In this document: positions 7,304 through 15,681 of the stretch, one piece after another
Layout of the letters: each line of letters starts with the position of its first letter
Numbering within the stretch: the first letter of the stretch is position 1
Assembly (NCBI GenBank): GCA_021844645.1
Contig: JAKBTA010000012.1
Coordinates: 1 to 28,549, forward strand
From: Nitrospirota bacterium
Lineage (GTDB): Bacteria > Nitrospirota_A > Leptospirillia > Leptospirillales > Leptospirillaceae
Direction of reading: 5' to 3'
Length of the DNA: 28,549 bases
Translations under genes and position numbers: made by a program
The notes under the pieces: model-generated
Told to the model about the DNA's origin: nothing
Database searches by the model: none
Seen by the model: the letters and a program-made list of their open reading frames with translations, nothing else

Positions 7304-8415
7304 TGAACTTTGGAGGTTTTTTGGCGTTGGGGTTTTTGATGATGTCACTGTTTGTCCCGGGTGGATGGATCCATCCCCATCCTGTTTTTGCATCACCACC
7401 GGACTCCATTCCCCTGACATTGACCCCCGAGCAGATCAAGGCGGGTTGGGTCAAGACGGAAGTTGCCGTTCCCCGAAGAATTTCCCGAACGATCCGGAGA
7501 ACCGGAACGATCAACTTTGACGAAGGAAAGGTTTCCGTCATTTCTGCCAGAGTGGCTGCGAGAGAAGTAAAAATCTTGGCCTTTGAGGGGCAACGGGTTT
7601 CAAAAAACGATGATTTGGCTAAAGTCTATAGTCCTGACTTTGTAACGGCTGAGGTGGAGTACCTGAATGCTTTCAGGGTGGCGAAGACATCCCAGGACGC
7701 GTCGGAAGCCAAGTCCTATATCCAGGCGGTGGCAAAGAAGCTTTTGCTGATGGGGGCTTCCGAAAAGGACCTGACAAGACTTTCCAAAACGGGAAAGATT
7801 GATCCTTACCTGACGATTCATTCTCCCAGGGCAGGCACAATCCTCAACTCCCAGCTGAGAGAAGGTCTCTTCATGAATCCGGGGGATCAGCTCCTGACCA
7901 TTGCGGACCTGTCCAAGCTTTGGGTCTATATGGATATTTTTGAAGGGGATCTGCCTCTTGTCCGCCAGGGGCAAAAAATCAATGTGCATACAGTGGCCTA
8001 TCCCGAAATGAGCTTTGCAGGGAAGATCATTTATCTGGGCGGGATGGTCGATCCGGCAACAAGAACATTTCATGTCAGGGGGGAAATTTCAAATCCCGAT
8101 AATTTGCTGAAGCCGGGGATGTTTGCCTCGGTTATCATCAGTCTTGACCGGCCAACGGGAGAAATTGCGCTTCCTGATGCGTCCTTTATCAGGGACGATC
8201 AGGGATACCATGTATTTGTTGAAACGGCACCTGGAACGTTTGTGACTCGGGAGGTCTCTGCCGGTGATGAGTCGGACGGGGAAATGACGGTTTTTTCAGG
8301 AGTCTCTTCCGGGGAAGCGGTTGCGACATCTGGTGCGATCCTTCTTGAAAATATTCGTCAGGACCTACAGAACCGCGGGGTGCTGCCCCAACCACGAAAG
8401 CGACAGGTCCGTTAA
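7303..8415 (+). CDS. RND efflux periplasmic adaptor (CusB/CzcB-like membrane-fusion protein)
   Basis: A 370-aa membrane-fusion protein linking the inner-membrane pump to the TolC channel. It begins with a secretion signal (GFLMMSLFVPGGWIHPHPVFA). The usual adaptor order is visible: TIRRTGTINFDEGKVSVISARVAAREVKILAFEGQRV (lipoyl/barrel-sandwich), a short helical hairpin around residues 110-150, SPRAGTILNSQLREGLFMNPGDQLLTIADLSKLWVYMDIFEGDL (second sandwich half and beta barrel), then a C-terminal membrane-proximal domain. No His- or Met-rich metal-binding tail is evident. It overlaps tolC and the pump gene by one base each. Confidence 0.92.
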   Translation: MNFGGFLALGFLMMSLFVPGGWIHPHPVFASPPDSIPLTLTPEQIKAGWVKTEVAVPRRISRTIRRTGTINFDEGKVSVISARVAAREVKILAFEGQRVSKNDDLAKVYSPDFVTAEVEYLNAFRVAKTSQDASEAKSYIQAVAKKLLLMGASEKDLTRLSKTGKIDPYLTIHSPRAGTILNSQLREGLFMNPGDQLLTIADLSKLWVYMDIFEGDLPLVRQGQKINVHTVAYPEMSFAGKIIYLGGMVDPATRTFHVRGEISNPDNLLKPGMFASVIISLDRPTGEIALPDASFIRDDQGYHVFVETAPGTFVTREVSAGDESDGEMTVFSGVSSGEAVATSGAILLENIRQDLQNRGVLPQPRKRQVR

Positions 8416-11400
8416 TGAGAACACTTCTGAAACTGGCTCTCAGGGAGAGGGTTTTTGTTTATCTGTTGAGCGTTGTGGTTGTTGTTCTGGGTGTCGTTTC
8501 CTATCAGAACCTCCAAATCGAGCCATATCCGGATGTTTCTCCCCTTATGGTAAGGGTTTTGACCCAGTGGCCCGGTCGTGGTGCGGAAGAAGTGGAAAGA
8601 CAGATCACCCTGCCCATTGAGATTGCGATTAACGGCACTCCTGGCATGAAGGCACAGCGATCCATCTCCATGTACGGGCTTTCCGTCGTGATGGCCATCT
8701 TTTCGGATGGAGTGAATGATTTTGAGGCCAGGCACCGCATTTATAACCGGACGGCTCAGGCCAATCTTCCTGCCGGTATCGTTCCGGTGCTGGATATCAA
8801 TACACCCGCAACCGGTGAAATCTATCGATACACCCTTTCGGGAGCGCCACTCGATGAGCTGAAAACTCTGGATGACTGGGTTCTTGAACGGCGTTTCAAG
8901 GAAATCCCCGGAGTGGCTGACGAATCGGGAATGGGCGGATGGATCAGACAGTATCAGATCCTGGTGGATATGAGCCGACTCAGAGATTACAACCTGACTC
9001 TCTCCCAGGTGATGAATGCTGTGTCTGCAGCGAACAACAATGTTGGGGCGTATGTCCTGAACTTTGGTGAAACGGCCCAGGTGGTCAGGGGTATCGGACT
9101 TTTGCGCAATCGTGATGATATTGGCAAGATCATGGTTGCGGAGGTCAAGGGAACGCCCGTTTTGATCAGGGATATTGCAACCGTTCAGATCGGCCCCCAG
9201 CCCAGGCTTGGCAGGGTGGGAAGAAATTTGAACAACGATACGGTCGAAGGGGTTGTCCTTTTATTGCGCGGTGCAAATACCCGTCATGTTCTGGAGCGAG
9301 TTCACAAAAAGGTGGCGGAAATCCGGGCCCATGACCTGCCAAAAGGGGTCAGGATCAATACCTTCTACGACAGAACGGAATTGATGGGATGGACTCTTCA
9401 TACCGTTCTGGAGAATCTGTCTCTGGGTATTACTCTGGTTCTTTTGACATTGTACGTTTTTTTGGGAAATTTGAGGTCTGCCCTGATTGTCGCCATTACG
9501 ATTCCGGTTGCCCTTCTTGCAGCGTTCTCCCTCATGAAGCTCAAAGGCATATCTGCCAATCTCCTGTCATTGGGAGCGATCGATTTCGGTATTTTGGTGG
9601 ATGCTTCGGTCATCGTTGTGGAAAATATTTACCGGCATCTGATGGAACGTCCATCTGGTGATAAAACGGACACCCGGTCGATTGTTTTTTCAGCAGTGAC
9701 GGAAGTGCAGGGAGCGACGGTCTTTTCCACGATGATTGTATTTGCGGCCTATGTTCCCCTTTTGTTTATGAAGGGGGTTGAAGGAAAGATCTTTACCCCC
9801 ATGGCCTATACCATGGGGGGAGGTCTTCTGGCGGCAGTGATCTTGTCGATGACCCTGTCTCCCGCAATTTCATCGTCAGCTCTTTCCAATGTTGCTCCCC
9901 ATGAAGATACATTGCTGATGCGTCTTGTAAAGAGATCCTACCGGTTCCTCCTATCATGGGTTCTGGCGCACAAGGCTGTGACACTGTCTCTGGCCGGAGG
10001 CTTTTTGATCTTGACGTTATTGATCATTCTTCCGAGGCTTGGAACGGAGTTTCTTCCTAAACTAGAAGAAAACAACCTTTATATCCGGGCAACCTATCCC
10101 GTATCGGTCAGTCTTCCCTACGGGGCAAAAATGACGGATGGCATCAGGAGAATGATTCTGGAGACTCCGGAGATCAAGGTTGTGACTTCTGAGGAAGGAC
10201 GTCCGGATGATGCTTATGATGTCGGAGGGTTCTGGAACGCAGAGTTTGCCGTGTTTTTCAAACCCGAGAAACAATGGCGTCCCGGCGTGACCAAAGCGAT
10301 GATCCAGAAGGAAATCCTGACAAAGCTTCACGGAATTCCGGGAGTGACGTTTAATGTGTCCCAGTATATTGAAGACAATGTGGAAGAGGCTGTCTCAGGG
10401 GTCAAGGGGCAGAACAGCCTGAAAATTTTTGGTCCGGATCCGAAGGAGCTTGAGCGACTTGCCCAGAAGACCGTTTCTCTCCTGGCTTCCGTCAAGGGAA
10501 TGACCGATCTGGGGATTTTCAGGATTCGAGGGGGTCAGGAGCTTCTCATTCGTGTCGATCCCTCCGCCTGTGCCCGTTATGGAGTTCATGCCCAGGATGT
10601 GGAGAATGTCATCCAGACCGCTGTGGGTGGAGTCGCTGTGACCCAGATCCTGAAAGAAGAGGAGCGTTTTGACGTGACAATCCGGCTTGCCGGAAAATAC
10701 CGAAAGGATATCAAGGCCATCCGATCCATTTTGGTGGATACTCCGGACGGGTCACATATTCCTCTCTCCCAGCTGTCGACGATTGAGGTCAAGAACGGAA
10801 ACTCCTATATCTTCCGGGAGCAGAATTCCCGCTATATCCCTGTGAAGTTTTCGGTGAGACATCGGGATATCGGTAGCGCGGTCGATGAAGCCAAGAGCCT
10901 CATTTCAAAAAATGTTCTAATGCCAACCGGTTACAGGATCCAGTGGTACGGGGAATACAGGGAGATGAAGGAAGCCCAGTCGCGTCTTCTTGTTCTGGCT
11001 CCCATTGCTGTTGCGATCATGTTTTTGCTCTTGTATTGGTCCTATCAATCTGTCGGGTATGCTCTTGTACAGCTTCTCTCTGTGCCATTTGCCCTTACCG
11101 GAGGGGTCTGGGCCCTGTACCTGACGGGACATCATCTCTCCATTTCTGCTGCAATCGGATTCCTGTCGCTTTTTGGCATTGCGATCCAGGATGGCATGAT
11201 CCTGATCAATTTTGTAACAAGACTGAGGCAGGAAGGAATGGGAATGGCCGAAGCCATTACAAGGGGCGGGGAGCTTAGAGTCCGGCCCGTCCTGATGACA
11301 GCGCTTCTTGCGGGTCTTGGACTTCTTCCGGCAGCCCTTTCAACCGGAATCGGCAATCAGGCTCAAAAACCTCTTGCGATCGTTATTGTGGGAGGAGTCG

Positions 11401-11504
11401 TGACAGCCATTCTCTTTACCCTTCTTGTACTGCCTGTGGTGTATTCCCTGACAGGGAAGCTGCCACAGGCTCCGAAGGGCTTTACCGGCGATGAGATCTC
11501 CTGA
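8415..11504 (+). CDS. Heavy-metal-type RND efflux pump (CzcA/CusA family)
   Basis: A 1029-aa proton-driven inner-membrane transporter of the HME subclass of RND pumps. The N-terminus (LLKLALRERVFVYLLSVVVVVLGV), the porter segment IEPYPDVSPLMVRVLTQWPGRGAEEVERQ and twelve hydrophobic segments in two halves are as expected. The TM4 proton-relay motif reads DFGILVDASVIVVEN (near nt 9585-9630), closer to divalent-cation CzcA pumps (DFGxxVDGA) than to CusA, but with Ala-Ser in place of Gly-Ala, so the substrate cannot be assigned. The second half has FGIAIQDGMILINFV. The start ATG overlaps the adaptor stop (TAATG). No regulator gene adjoins the operon. Confidence 0.93.
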   Translation: MRTLLKLALRERVFVYLLSVVVVVLGVVSYQNLQIEPYPDVSPLMVRVLTQWPGRGAEEVERQITLPIEIAINGTPGMKAQRSISMYGLSVVMAIFSDGVNDFEARHRIYNRTAQANLPAGIVPVLDINTPATGEIYRYTLSGAPLDELKTLDDWVLERRFKEIPGVADESGMGGWIRQYQILVDMSRLRDYNLTLSQVMNAVSAANNNVGAYVLNFGETAQVVRGIGLLRNRDDIGKIMVAEVKGTPVLIRDIATVQIGPQPRLGRVGRNLNNDTVEGVVLLLRGANTRHVLERVHKKVAEIRAHDLPKGVRINTFYDRTELMGWTLHTVLENLSLGITLVLLTLYVFLGNLRSALIVAITIPVALLAAFSLMKLKGISANLLSLGAIDFGILVDASVIVVENIYRHLMERPSGDKTDTRSIVFSAVTEVQGATVFSTMIVFAAYVPLLFMKGVEGKIFTPMAYTMGGGLLAAVILSMTLSPAISSSALSNVAPHEDTLLMRLVKRSYRFLLSWVLAHKAVTLSLAGGFLILTLLIILPRLGTEFLPKLEENNLYIRATYPVSVSLPYGAKMTDGIRRMILETPEIKVVTSEEGRPDDAYDVGGFWNAEFAVFFKPEKQWRPGVTKAMIQKEILTKLHGIPGVTFNVSQYIEDNVEEAVSGVKGQNSLKIFGPDPKELERLAQKTVSLLASVKGMTDLGIFRIRGGQELLIRVDPSACARYGVHAQDVENVIQTAVGGVAVTQILKEEERFDVTIRLAGKYRKDIKAIRSILVDTPDGSHIPLSQLSTIEVKNGNSYIFREQNSRYIPVKFSVRHRDIGSAVDEAKSLISKNVLMPTGYRIQWYGEYREMKEAQSRLLVLAPIAVAIMFLLLYWSYQSVGYALVQLLSVPFALTGGVWALYLTGHHLSISAAIGFLSLFGIAIQDGMILINFVTRLRQEGMGMAEAITRGGELRVRPVLMTALLAGLGLLPAALSTGIGNQAQKPLAIVIVGGVVTAILFTLLVLPVVYSLTGKLPQAPKGFTGDEIS

Positions 11505-11515
11505 GTCTTGCCCGG

Positions 11516-12316
11516 CTACTGTGTGGATTCCAGGAGAAAGCCTGTCATGGAAATGCAATGGTAGGAGATATCCCTGTTGGGGACGGAGATCTTTCTTTCC
11601 GGGGAGCATTCCAGTGAACGGCTTGCCCATCCGGCAAAAGCCAAAAGCGGAAGAAAATGCTCTTCAGTGGGGTGGTTCCTGCTTCCGTATGGAGCGGCGG
11701 TCCTGTAATGGATCAAGTCATCCCAGTTTCCGGCCTGAACGGTCTTGACTGTCCAGTCATCAAATTCTTCAGCCCACCGGGCGTTTCCTCCGGTGGTGAC
11801 CCTTGCCTCAAAAAGATTGTGGGTGATTCCTCCGCTCGCCAGAAAAAAGAGATCGTTCCCAGCGATATCATGAAGGTCCCGTCCAAACTGAAACATCTCC
11901 CCTGTTCCCATCTCTCGTGAAAGGGAGATGGGAACAACCGGGATTTGAGAGTCCGGGCTCATTGTCATGAGGGGAATCCAGACTCCATGGTCTAACCCCC
12001 TATTGTTCTCCATTTTGGATATCCATCCGGATTTGGACAGATTTTCGTTCAAGTTCATGGCAACCGAAGGGGATCCGGGTGCTGGGTAGCGCATTTGATA
12101 GAGCTCTTCCGGGAATCCTCCAAAGTCGTGAATGGTTTTTGGGTGGGGATTGCCTGAAATGGTGAGTTCTTTTTCCATCCAATGGGCGGAGATGACGGCA
12201 ATGGCCCTGTAGTTCTTTTCGGGTTTCAGGTAAGTTTGCCAGGAATGCAAGGCCCTGTCGGTTCCGAGAATGATATCCGGCGCTCCATGGCTAACAAATC
12301 CAGCATTTTTTTGCAA
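11516..12316 (-). CDS. LigB-type extradiol dioxygenase (4,5-DOPA dioxygenase / YgiD-like)
   Basis: A 266-aa class III extradiol dioxygenase related to YgiD and plant DODA. The metal ligands and acid-base histidines are visible in order: SHGAPD (His10), ISAHW (His45), GGITHNL and PTEEHFLPLL. The family ring-cleaves catecholic substrates; the natural substrate here is unknown. The frame stays open to an ATG at 12469, but that would put the dksA promoter inside the gene and add about 51 residues before the normal family N-terminus. I place the start at TTG 12316, preceded by a GGGGG site 6 nt upstream, giving a typical family length. It converges on the efflux pump gene with only 11 bp between stops. 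Confidence 0.82.
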   Translation of the reverse strand: MQKNAGFVSHGAPDIILGTDRALHSWQTYLKPEKNYRAIAVISAHWMEKELTISGNPHPKTIHDFGGFPEELYQMRYPAPGSPSVAMNLNENLSKSGWISKMENNRGLDHGVWIPLMTMSPDSQIPVVPISLSREMGTGEMFQFGRDLHDIAGNDLFFLASGGITHNLFEARVTTGGNARWAEEFDDWTVKTVQAGNWDDLIHYRTAAPYGSRNHPTEEHFLPLLAFAGWASRSLECSPERKISVPNRDISYHCISMTGFLLESTQ

Positions 12317-12354
12317 CGAAGACCCCCACTTTGACAATGATGGCGGAAAGATTG

Positions 12355-12383
12355 TTGAAGGATTGTCCCTTGCTGTGTATAGT
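12355..12383 (+). promoter_or_regulatory. Probable dksA promoter
   Basis: TTGAAG (12355-12360), 17 bp, TATAGT (12378-12383). Transcription would start near 12390, with a leader of about 80 nt before the ATG at 12473. Confidence 0.5.
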
Positions 12384-12472
12384 CGATATGATGGAATGGG
12401 TTCATGCCGCTTGGCAAGTTCTTTGCCGCGGACTGTGGCGTCTTTTTTGATGTTCAAAGGGAGAGTCATTCA

Positions 12473-12892
12473 ATGGACGAGTTTTCCTCTGGCAGTTCAG
12501 GTCAGGATTCTCCACCACAGCCAAGTAGTGGTCGGGACTTTTCTCGCATAGAAAGGCTTTTGCTGGATCAGCGGGATCAAATCCTGAAAGAGGCGGGAAG
12601 GGTTGTTGGTATCGGTGTCGCCAATGTTGCCGGTTTGACTCCTGATCCCACAGATATGGCTACAAGAGAAGAGCATGAGGCGTTTTCTCTCCGTCTGAAG
12701 GAGAGGGAGAAGAACCTTCTCCGGAAGATTGATCTCGCTATCGAAAGGATCAAGGAAGGTGATTTTGGCATATGCGAAGAGTGTGGCGAACCAATTGAAG
12801 AAAAACGTCTGATGGCCAGACCAGTCACAACACTTTGTATTGATTGCAAAACACTTCAGGAGATTCAGGAAAACGCAAAACGTCCTTCCTGA
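12473..12892 (+). CDS. dksA: RNA polymerase-binding transcription factor DksA
   Basis: A 139-aa DksA that binds in the RNA polymerase secondary channel and, with ppGpp, adjusts promoter activity. Diagnostic features: the coiled-coil tip motif PDPTDMA, with two aspartates (58 and 61) equivalent to E. coli Asp71 and Asp74, and the zinc finger CEECGEPI...LCIDC using Cys101, Cys104, Cys122 and Cys125. The tail CIDCKTLQEIQENA closely follows E. coli DksA. A low-complexity Ser/Gly/Pro stretch (residues 5-20) precedes the conserved core. ATG 12473 follows GGGAGAG. It is followed after 4 bp by the dehydrogenase gene and probably co-transcribed with it. Confidence 0.93.
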   Translation: MDEFSSGSSGQDSPPQPSSGRDFSRIERLLLDQRDQILKEAGRVVGIGVANVAGLTPDPTDMATREEHEAFSLRLKEREKNLLRKIDLAIERIKEGDFGICEECGEPIEEKRLMARPVTTLCIDCKTLQEIQENAKRPS

Positions 12893-12896
12893 GCCA

Positions 12897-13640
12897 ATGA
12901 ACAAAATCGTGTGGGTAACGGGGACGTCAAACGGTTTGGGGAAAGCCCTTGCATCAGAACTTCTTCAGTGCGGGTTTGATGTGCTGGGTTTTGTCCGTTC
13001 TTCTGCTCCGGCCACTGATTTGCCCGCTAACGGGTTTCGCTATGAGCAAATTGTTCTGGATCTTTCGGATCTTTCCGCTTGCCGGAAATTCCTCCGGGAA
13101 GATCCTTGGGCAGATATGATTCCATGGCTTGTCATCCACAATGCTTCGATACTCCCTTCGAGAAATCCTTTATGGGAAGAGCCTTGGGAAGATATTGAAA
13201 GGGCTTTTGCTGTCAATGTCGAAGCTCCCCTCCTGTTTTCAAGCCATCTGATGGCCCGGCAGATCGTATCAAACCCTGGTGGTGGCCATCTTTTTCTTTC
13301 CTCCGGAGTCGGCCGAAGGGTTCGTTCCGGTTGGGGGAGCTACGGCATTTCCAAGCTTTGTATCGAAGCGCTTTCCCAAACGCTGGCTTCGGATCTGCCA
13401 GAGCCTTTTTTTGCTGCAACCCTGAATCCCGGTAAAATGAGAACAAAGATGAGGCAATTCGCCTATCCTCTCGAGGATCCCGGCAGCTTGCCTTCCCCTT
13501 CGCGGATTGCTTTTGATATCGCCCGATTTGTAAGGTATCTGTCTTGGACCGGTGGACGGGAGTTCAATGGCTCGGTCCTTGAGATGGAGGATATCGTGAA
13601 ATGGACACCATCGGGGAGAGGTCATGATGGACTGGTGTGA
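12897..13640 (+). CDS. Short-chain dehydrogenase/reductase
   Basis: A 247-aa classical-type SDR oxidoreductase. The NAD(P)-binding motif is TGTSNGLG (8-15), the NAA-equivalent is HNAS in WLVIHNASILPSR, and the catalytic pair is Tyr149-x3-Lys153 in SYGISKLC, followed by LNPGKMRTKM after the catalytic helix. The arrangement resembles the sepiapterin reductase/benzil reductase group, but the substrate cannot be read from the sequence. ATG 12897 begins 4 bp after the dksA stop. No good ribosome site is visible, so translation may be coupled to dksA. The next gene overlaps its 3-prime end by 17 bp. Confidence 0.88.
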   Translation: MNKIVWVTGTSNGLGKALASELLQCGFDVLGFVRSSAPATDLPANGFRYEQIVLDLSDLSACRKFLREDPWADMIPWLVIHNASILPSRNPLWEEPWEDIERAFAVNVEAPLLFSSHLMARQIVSNPGGGHLFLSSGVGRRVRSGWGSYGISKLCIEALSQTLASDLPEPFFAATLNPGKMRTKMRQFAYPLEDPGSLPSPSRIAFDIARFVRYLSWTGGREFNGSVLEMEDIVKWTPSGRGHDGLV

Positions 13641-14520
13641 TTTGGATAAAGGGAAGCGCCTTGTCAGCGTTTTTGGCATGTTTCTTTTGGGGGGATCCCT
13701 GTTTTTTCCCGGATGCATGATGGCTCAACCGGAAAAGAATAATGCTCTTGTGGTCCAGAATAACGCTCGATTCCTTCATGCATACAAGGATGCCAGGGTG
13801 GATTTATCCCAAAATCAATTTTCAAAAGCGGAAGCGATTGACCAGGCATGGAAAAAATATCCCTATCTGACTGCAACCAATCAGCATTTGCTGCTGGGGC
13901 TTGATCACCAGATTGGGAGGGACGAGGCCATCTACCGGATGGGGGAGGCTCGGCAGCTTGAACGGGTGGGGCATCTGAATGAAGCTTTGTCCAAGGTTTC
14001 CCAGGCGGCCCGTCTGGATCCGTCGTGGGTCATTCCCAAGAGAGCCCGCAGGCATCTCCTTATTTTGATCGAGGTTCAGAACCAGATGGGAAGGCAATGG
14101 GAGTCATTGTCTGCCCGACTGCTCCTTTTGAGGAAAGAGGGACCGGCCAATCCCGAGCTTGACCGGACATTGTCCTGGGCGTACCGGCACCTGGCTCAAA
14201 CCAGACTCTCTTCAAACCATCTGCCTGGCGCCTATCGGTCCGTCAAAAGAGCCCTTCTGCTTGATCCGTCAGATAACGATGCAATCGAACTCAAAAAACG
14301 CATTCTGGAACAGGTCAATACGCATATTGCACACGGAGAAGCCTATTTCAGGAACAATCAGATTCGAAAAGCTGTCCAATCATTTCGCGAGGCATTGCTG
14401 ATACGACCCTCTGACCCAAGAGCCCAAAAAGATCTGGATATGGCGCTTGAGGCCCAGGCACTCGGCAATAATTCCCGCCATCCATCGAGTTCTCCCCAGT
14501 CACCCGCACCAAGACTGTGA
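13624..14520 (+). CDS. TPR-repeat exported protein, possible lipoprotein
   Basis: A 298-aa protein with an N-terminal hydrophobic segment (VSVFGMFLLGGSLFFPGC) ending in Cys31. The FPGC sequence is a poor lipobox, so lipidation is only possible. The mature part is alpha-helical with TPR-like repeats, clearest at HLNEALSKVSQAARLDPSW, HLPGAYRSVKRALLLDPSD and QIRKAVQSFREALLIRPSD. These repeats usually mediate protein contacts at the periplasmic face. The C-terminus is Ser/Pro-rich. Two consecutive ATGs (13624, 13627) follow GGGAGAGG. It overlaps the dehydrogenase gene by 17 bp and lies 46 bp before dapF. Confidence 0.72.
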   Translation: MMDWCDLDKGKRLVSVFGMFLLGGSLFFPGCMMAQPEKNNALVVQNNARFLHAYKDARVDLSQNQFSKAEAIDQAWKKYPYLTATNQHLLLGLDHQIGRDEAIYRMGEARQLERVGHLNEALSKVSQAARLDPSWVIPKRARRHLLILIEVQNQMGRQWESLSARLLLLRKEGPANPELDRTLSWAYRHLAQTRLSSNHLPGAYRSVKRALLLDPSDNDAIELKKRILEQVNTHIAHGEAYFRNNQIRKAVQSFREALLIRPSDPRAQKDLDMALEAQALGNNSRHPSSSPQSPAPRL

Positions 14521-14566
14521 CCGTTGAACATCATGAACATTAACCCTATCGGAAAGGATCTTTGAA

Positions 14567-15445
14567 ATGGCTTTGGAACAGGATTTTATCAAGTCGCATG
14601 GATTGGGAAATGATTATATTGTCATGACGGCTCCACCTCCCGGTCTTTCGTGGTCTCCTGAAATCATTCGACTGATCTGTGACCGGAATTATGGTGTGGG
14701 TTCTGATGGAATATTGCTTTTAACCAGGGATCATGAGCCTTTTGGCCTCCGTATTTTTAACCCGGATGGCAGCGAAGCGGAGAAAAGCGGAAATGGGCTA
14801 AGGATCTTTGCGAAGTTCCTGTATGAATACGGTTATGCAAAAAAAGAATCTTTCGAGATCGAAACCTTGGGAGGAATGGTTTCTGCCAAGGTGACATTGG
14901 GAGAGGATCGACTGGTGAAAAGAGTTCTTGTGGATATGGGAAACTATACGCTGGATCCGGATAAGGTTGGTGTCAAAGGTGCATTGTCTCCTCATATTGA
15001 AGGAGAAATTGATCTTGCACCGAACTTGAGGCTCAAGGGGACGGCTGTTTCGGTCGGGAATCCTCATTTTGTCTTTTTTGTGGACAAGATCGATGAAGAC
15101 TGGATCAAAAAATGGGGGTCGGCGATTGAAAATAATGCTCTTTTTCCTCGTCGAATCAATACACAGATGGTTAAAGTGACAGGCGAGGATCGGATTGAAA
15201 TCCGTATTTGGGAAAGGGGAGCCGGTTATACTCTGGCTTCCGGGTCTTCTTCTTGCGCTGCTGCAGCTGTTTCGGTTCACCTTGGCAAAGTCAAAAGCCC
15301 TGTTCGTGTATCAATGCCAGGGGGGGAATTGACGATTGATGTTTCGAAAACCGGAGAAATCCGGATGGAAGGCCCCGTTGCTTCCGTCATGAGCGGCCGA
15401 TTTACTTCCGAGTTTTTATCAGAACTGAAACATATTGCGGGTTAA
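14567..15445 (+). CDS. dapF: Diaminopimelate epimerase homologue with Ser at both catalytic Cys sites
   Basis: A 292-aa DapF-family protein. DapF interconverts LL- and meso-diaminopimelate for lysine and peptidoglycan synthesis using two cysteines (Cys73 and Cys217 in the Haemophilus enzyme). The fold motifs are present: KSHGLGNDYIVM, NYGVGSDGILLL, FNPDGSEAEKSGNGLR, GNPHFVFFV and ERGAGYTLASGSSSCA. In the canonical motifs (DGSxxxxCGNG and ERGxGxTxACG) both cysteines are catalytic; here they are Ser74 (codon AGC, 14786-14788) and Ser225 (codon TCC, 15239-15241). Cys230 is near but not at the second site. The gene is intact and full length, so it is not a decaying copy. It may be a distinct Ser-type subgroup or have another activity. 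Confidence 0.85.
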   Translation: MALEQDFIKSHGLGNDYIVMTAPPPGLSWSPEIIRLICDRNYGVGSDGILLLTRDHEPFGLRIFNPDGSEAEKSGNGLRIFAKFLYEYGYAKKESFEIETLGGMVSAKVTLGEDRLVKRVLVDMGNYTLDPDKVGVKGALSPHIEGEIDLAPNLRLKGTAVSVGNPHFVFFVDKIDEDWIKKWGSAIENNALFPRRINTQMVKVTGEDRIEIRIWERGAGYTLASGSSSCAAAAVSVHLGKVKSPVRVSMPGGELTIDVSKTGEIRMEGPVASVMSGRFTSEFLSELKHIAG

Positions 15446-15451
15446 TAAGCG

Positions 15452-15640
15452 TTAATGTTTTTGTCCGGCAGGAATTTCCTTATGCTGGGTTGCAAAGCCG
15501 ACAAAGTCCTGATGGGCCAAGTGCCAAAGATTGGTTCCCATGATCAAAAGAAAAATGACTGCGATCGGAAGGAGCATCCAGAATAGGGACCGGTCTTTTT
15601 TGGTTGTCTGGTTTGGGTCTCTCGGGTCGAAATCAATCAT
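15452..15640 (-). CDS. Small single-pass membrane protein, 62 aa
   Basis: A 62-aa protein with a charged N-terminus (MIDFDPRDPNQTTKKDRS), one strong transmembrane helix (LFWMLLPIAVIFLLIMG) and a polar, His-containing tail. ATG 15640 follows GAGGAAA at ideal spacing. A longer in-frame reading to 15790 overlaps the upstream gene and is not believed. It lies 41 bp downstream of the degenerate GGDEF protein gene and is likely co-transcribed with it. I recognise no family. Confidence 0.7.
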   Translation of the reverse strand: MIDFDPRDPNQTTKKDRSLFWMLLPIAVIFLLIMGTNLWHLAHQDFVGFATQHKEIPAGQKH

Positions 15641-15681
15641 GACTTTCCTCTTTTTGTATTGGAGGTTGCGGTTCCGCCGAC

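Noticed and set aside
12317..12469. N-terminal extension of the extradiol dioxygenase
   Set aside because: It has no family similarity and would cover the dksA promoter and leader; TTG 12316 gives a normal family length.
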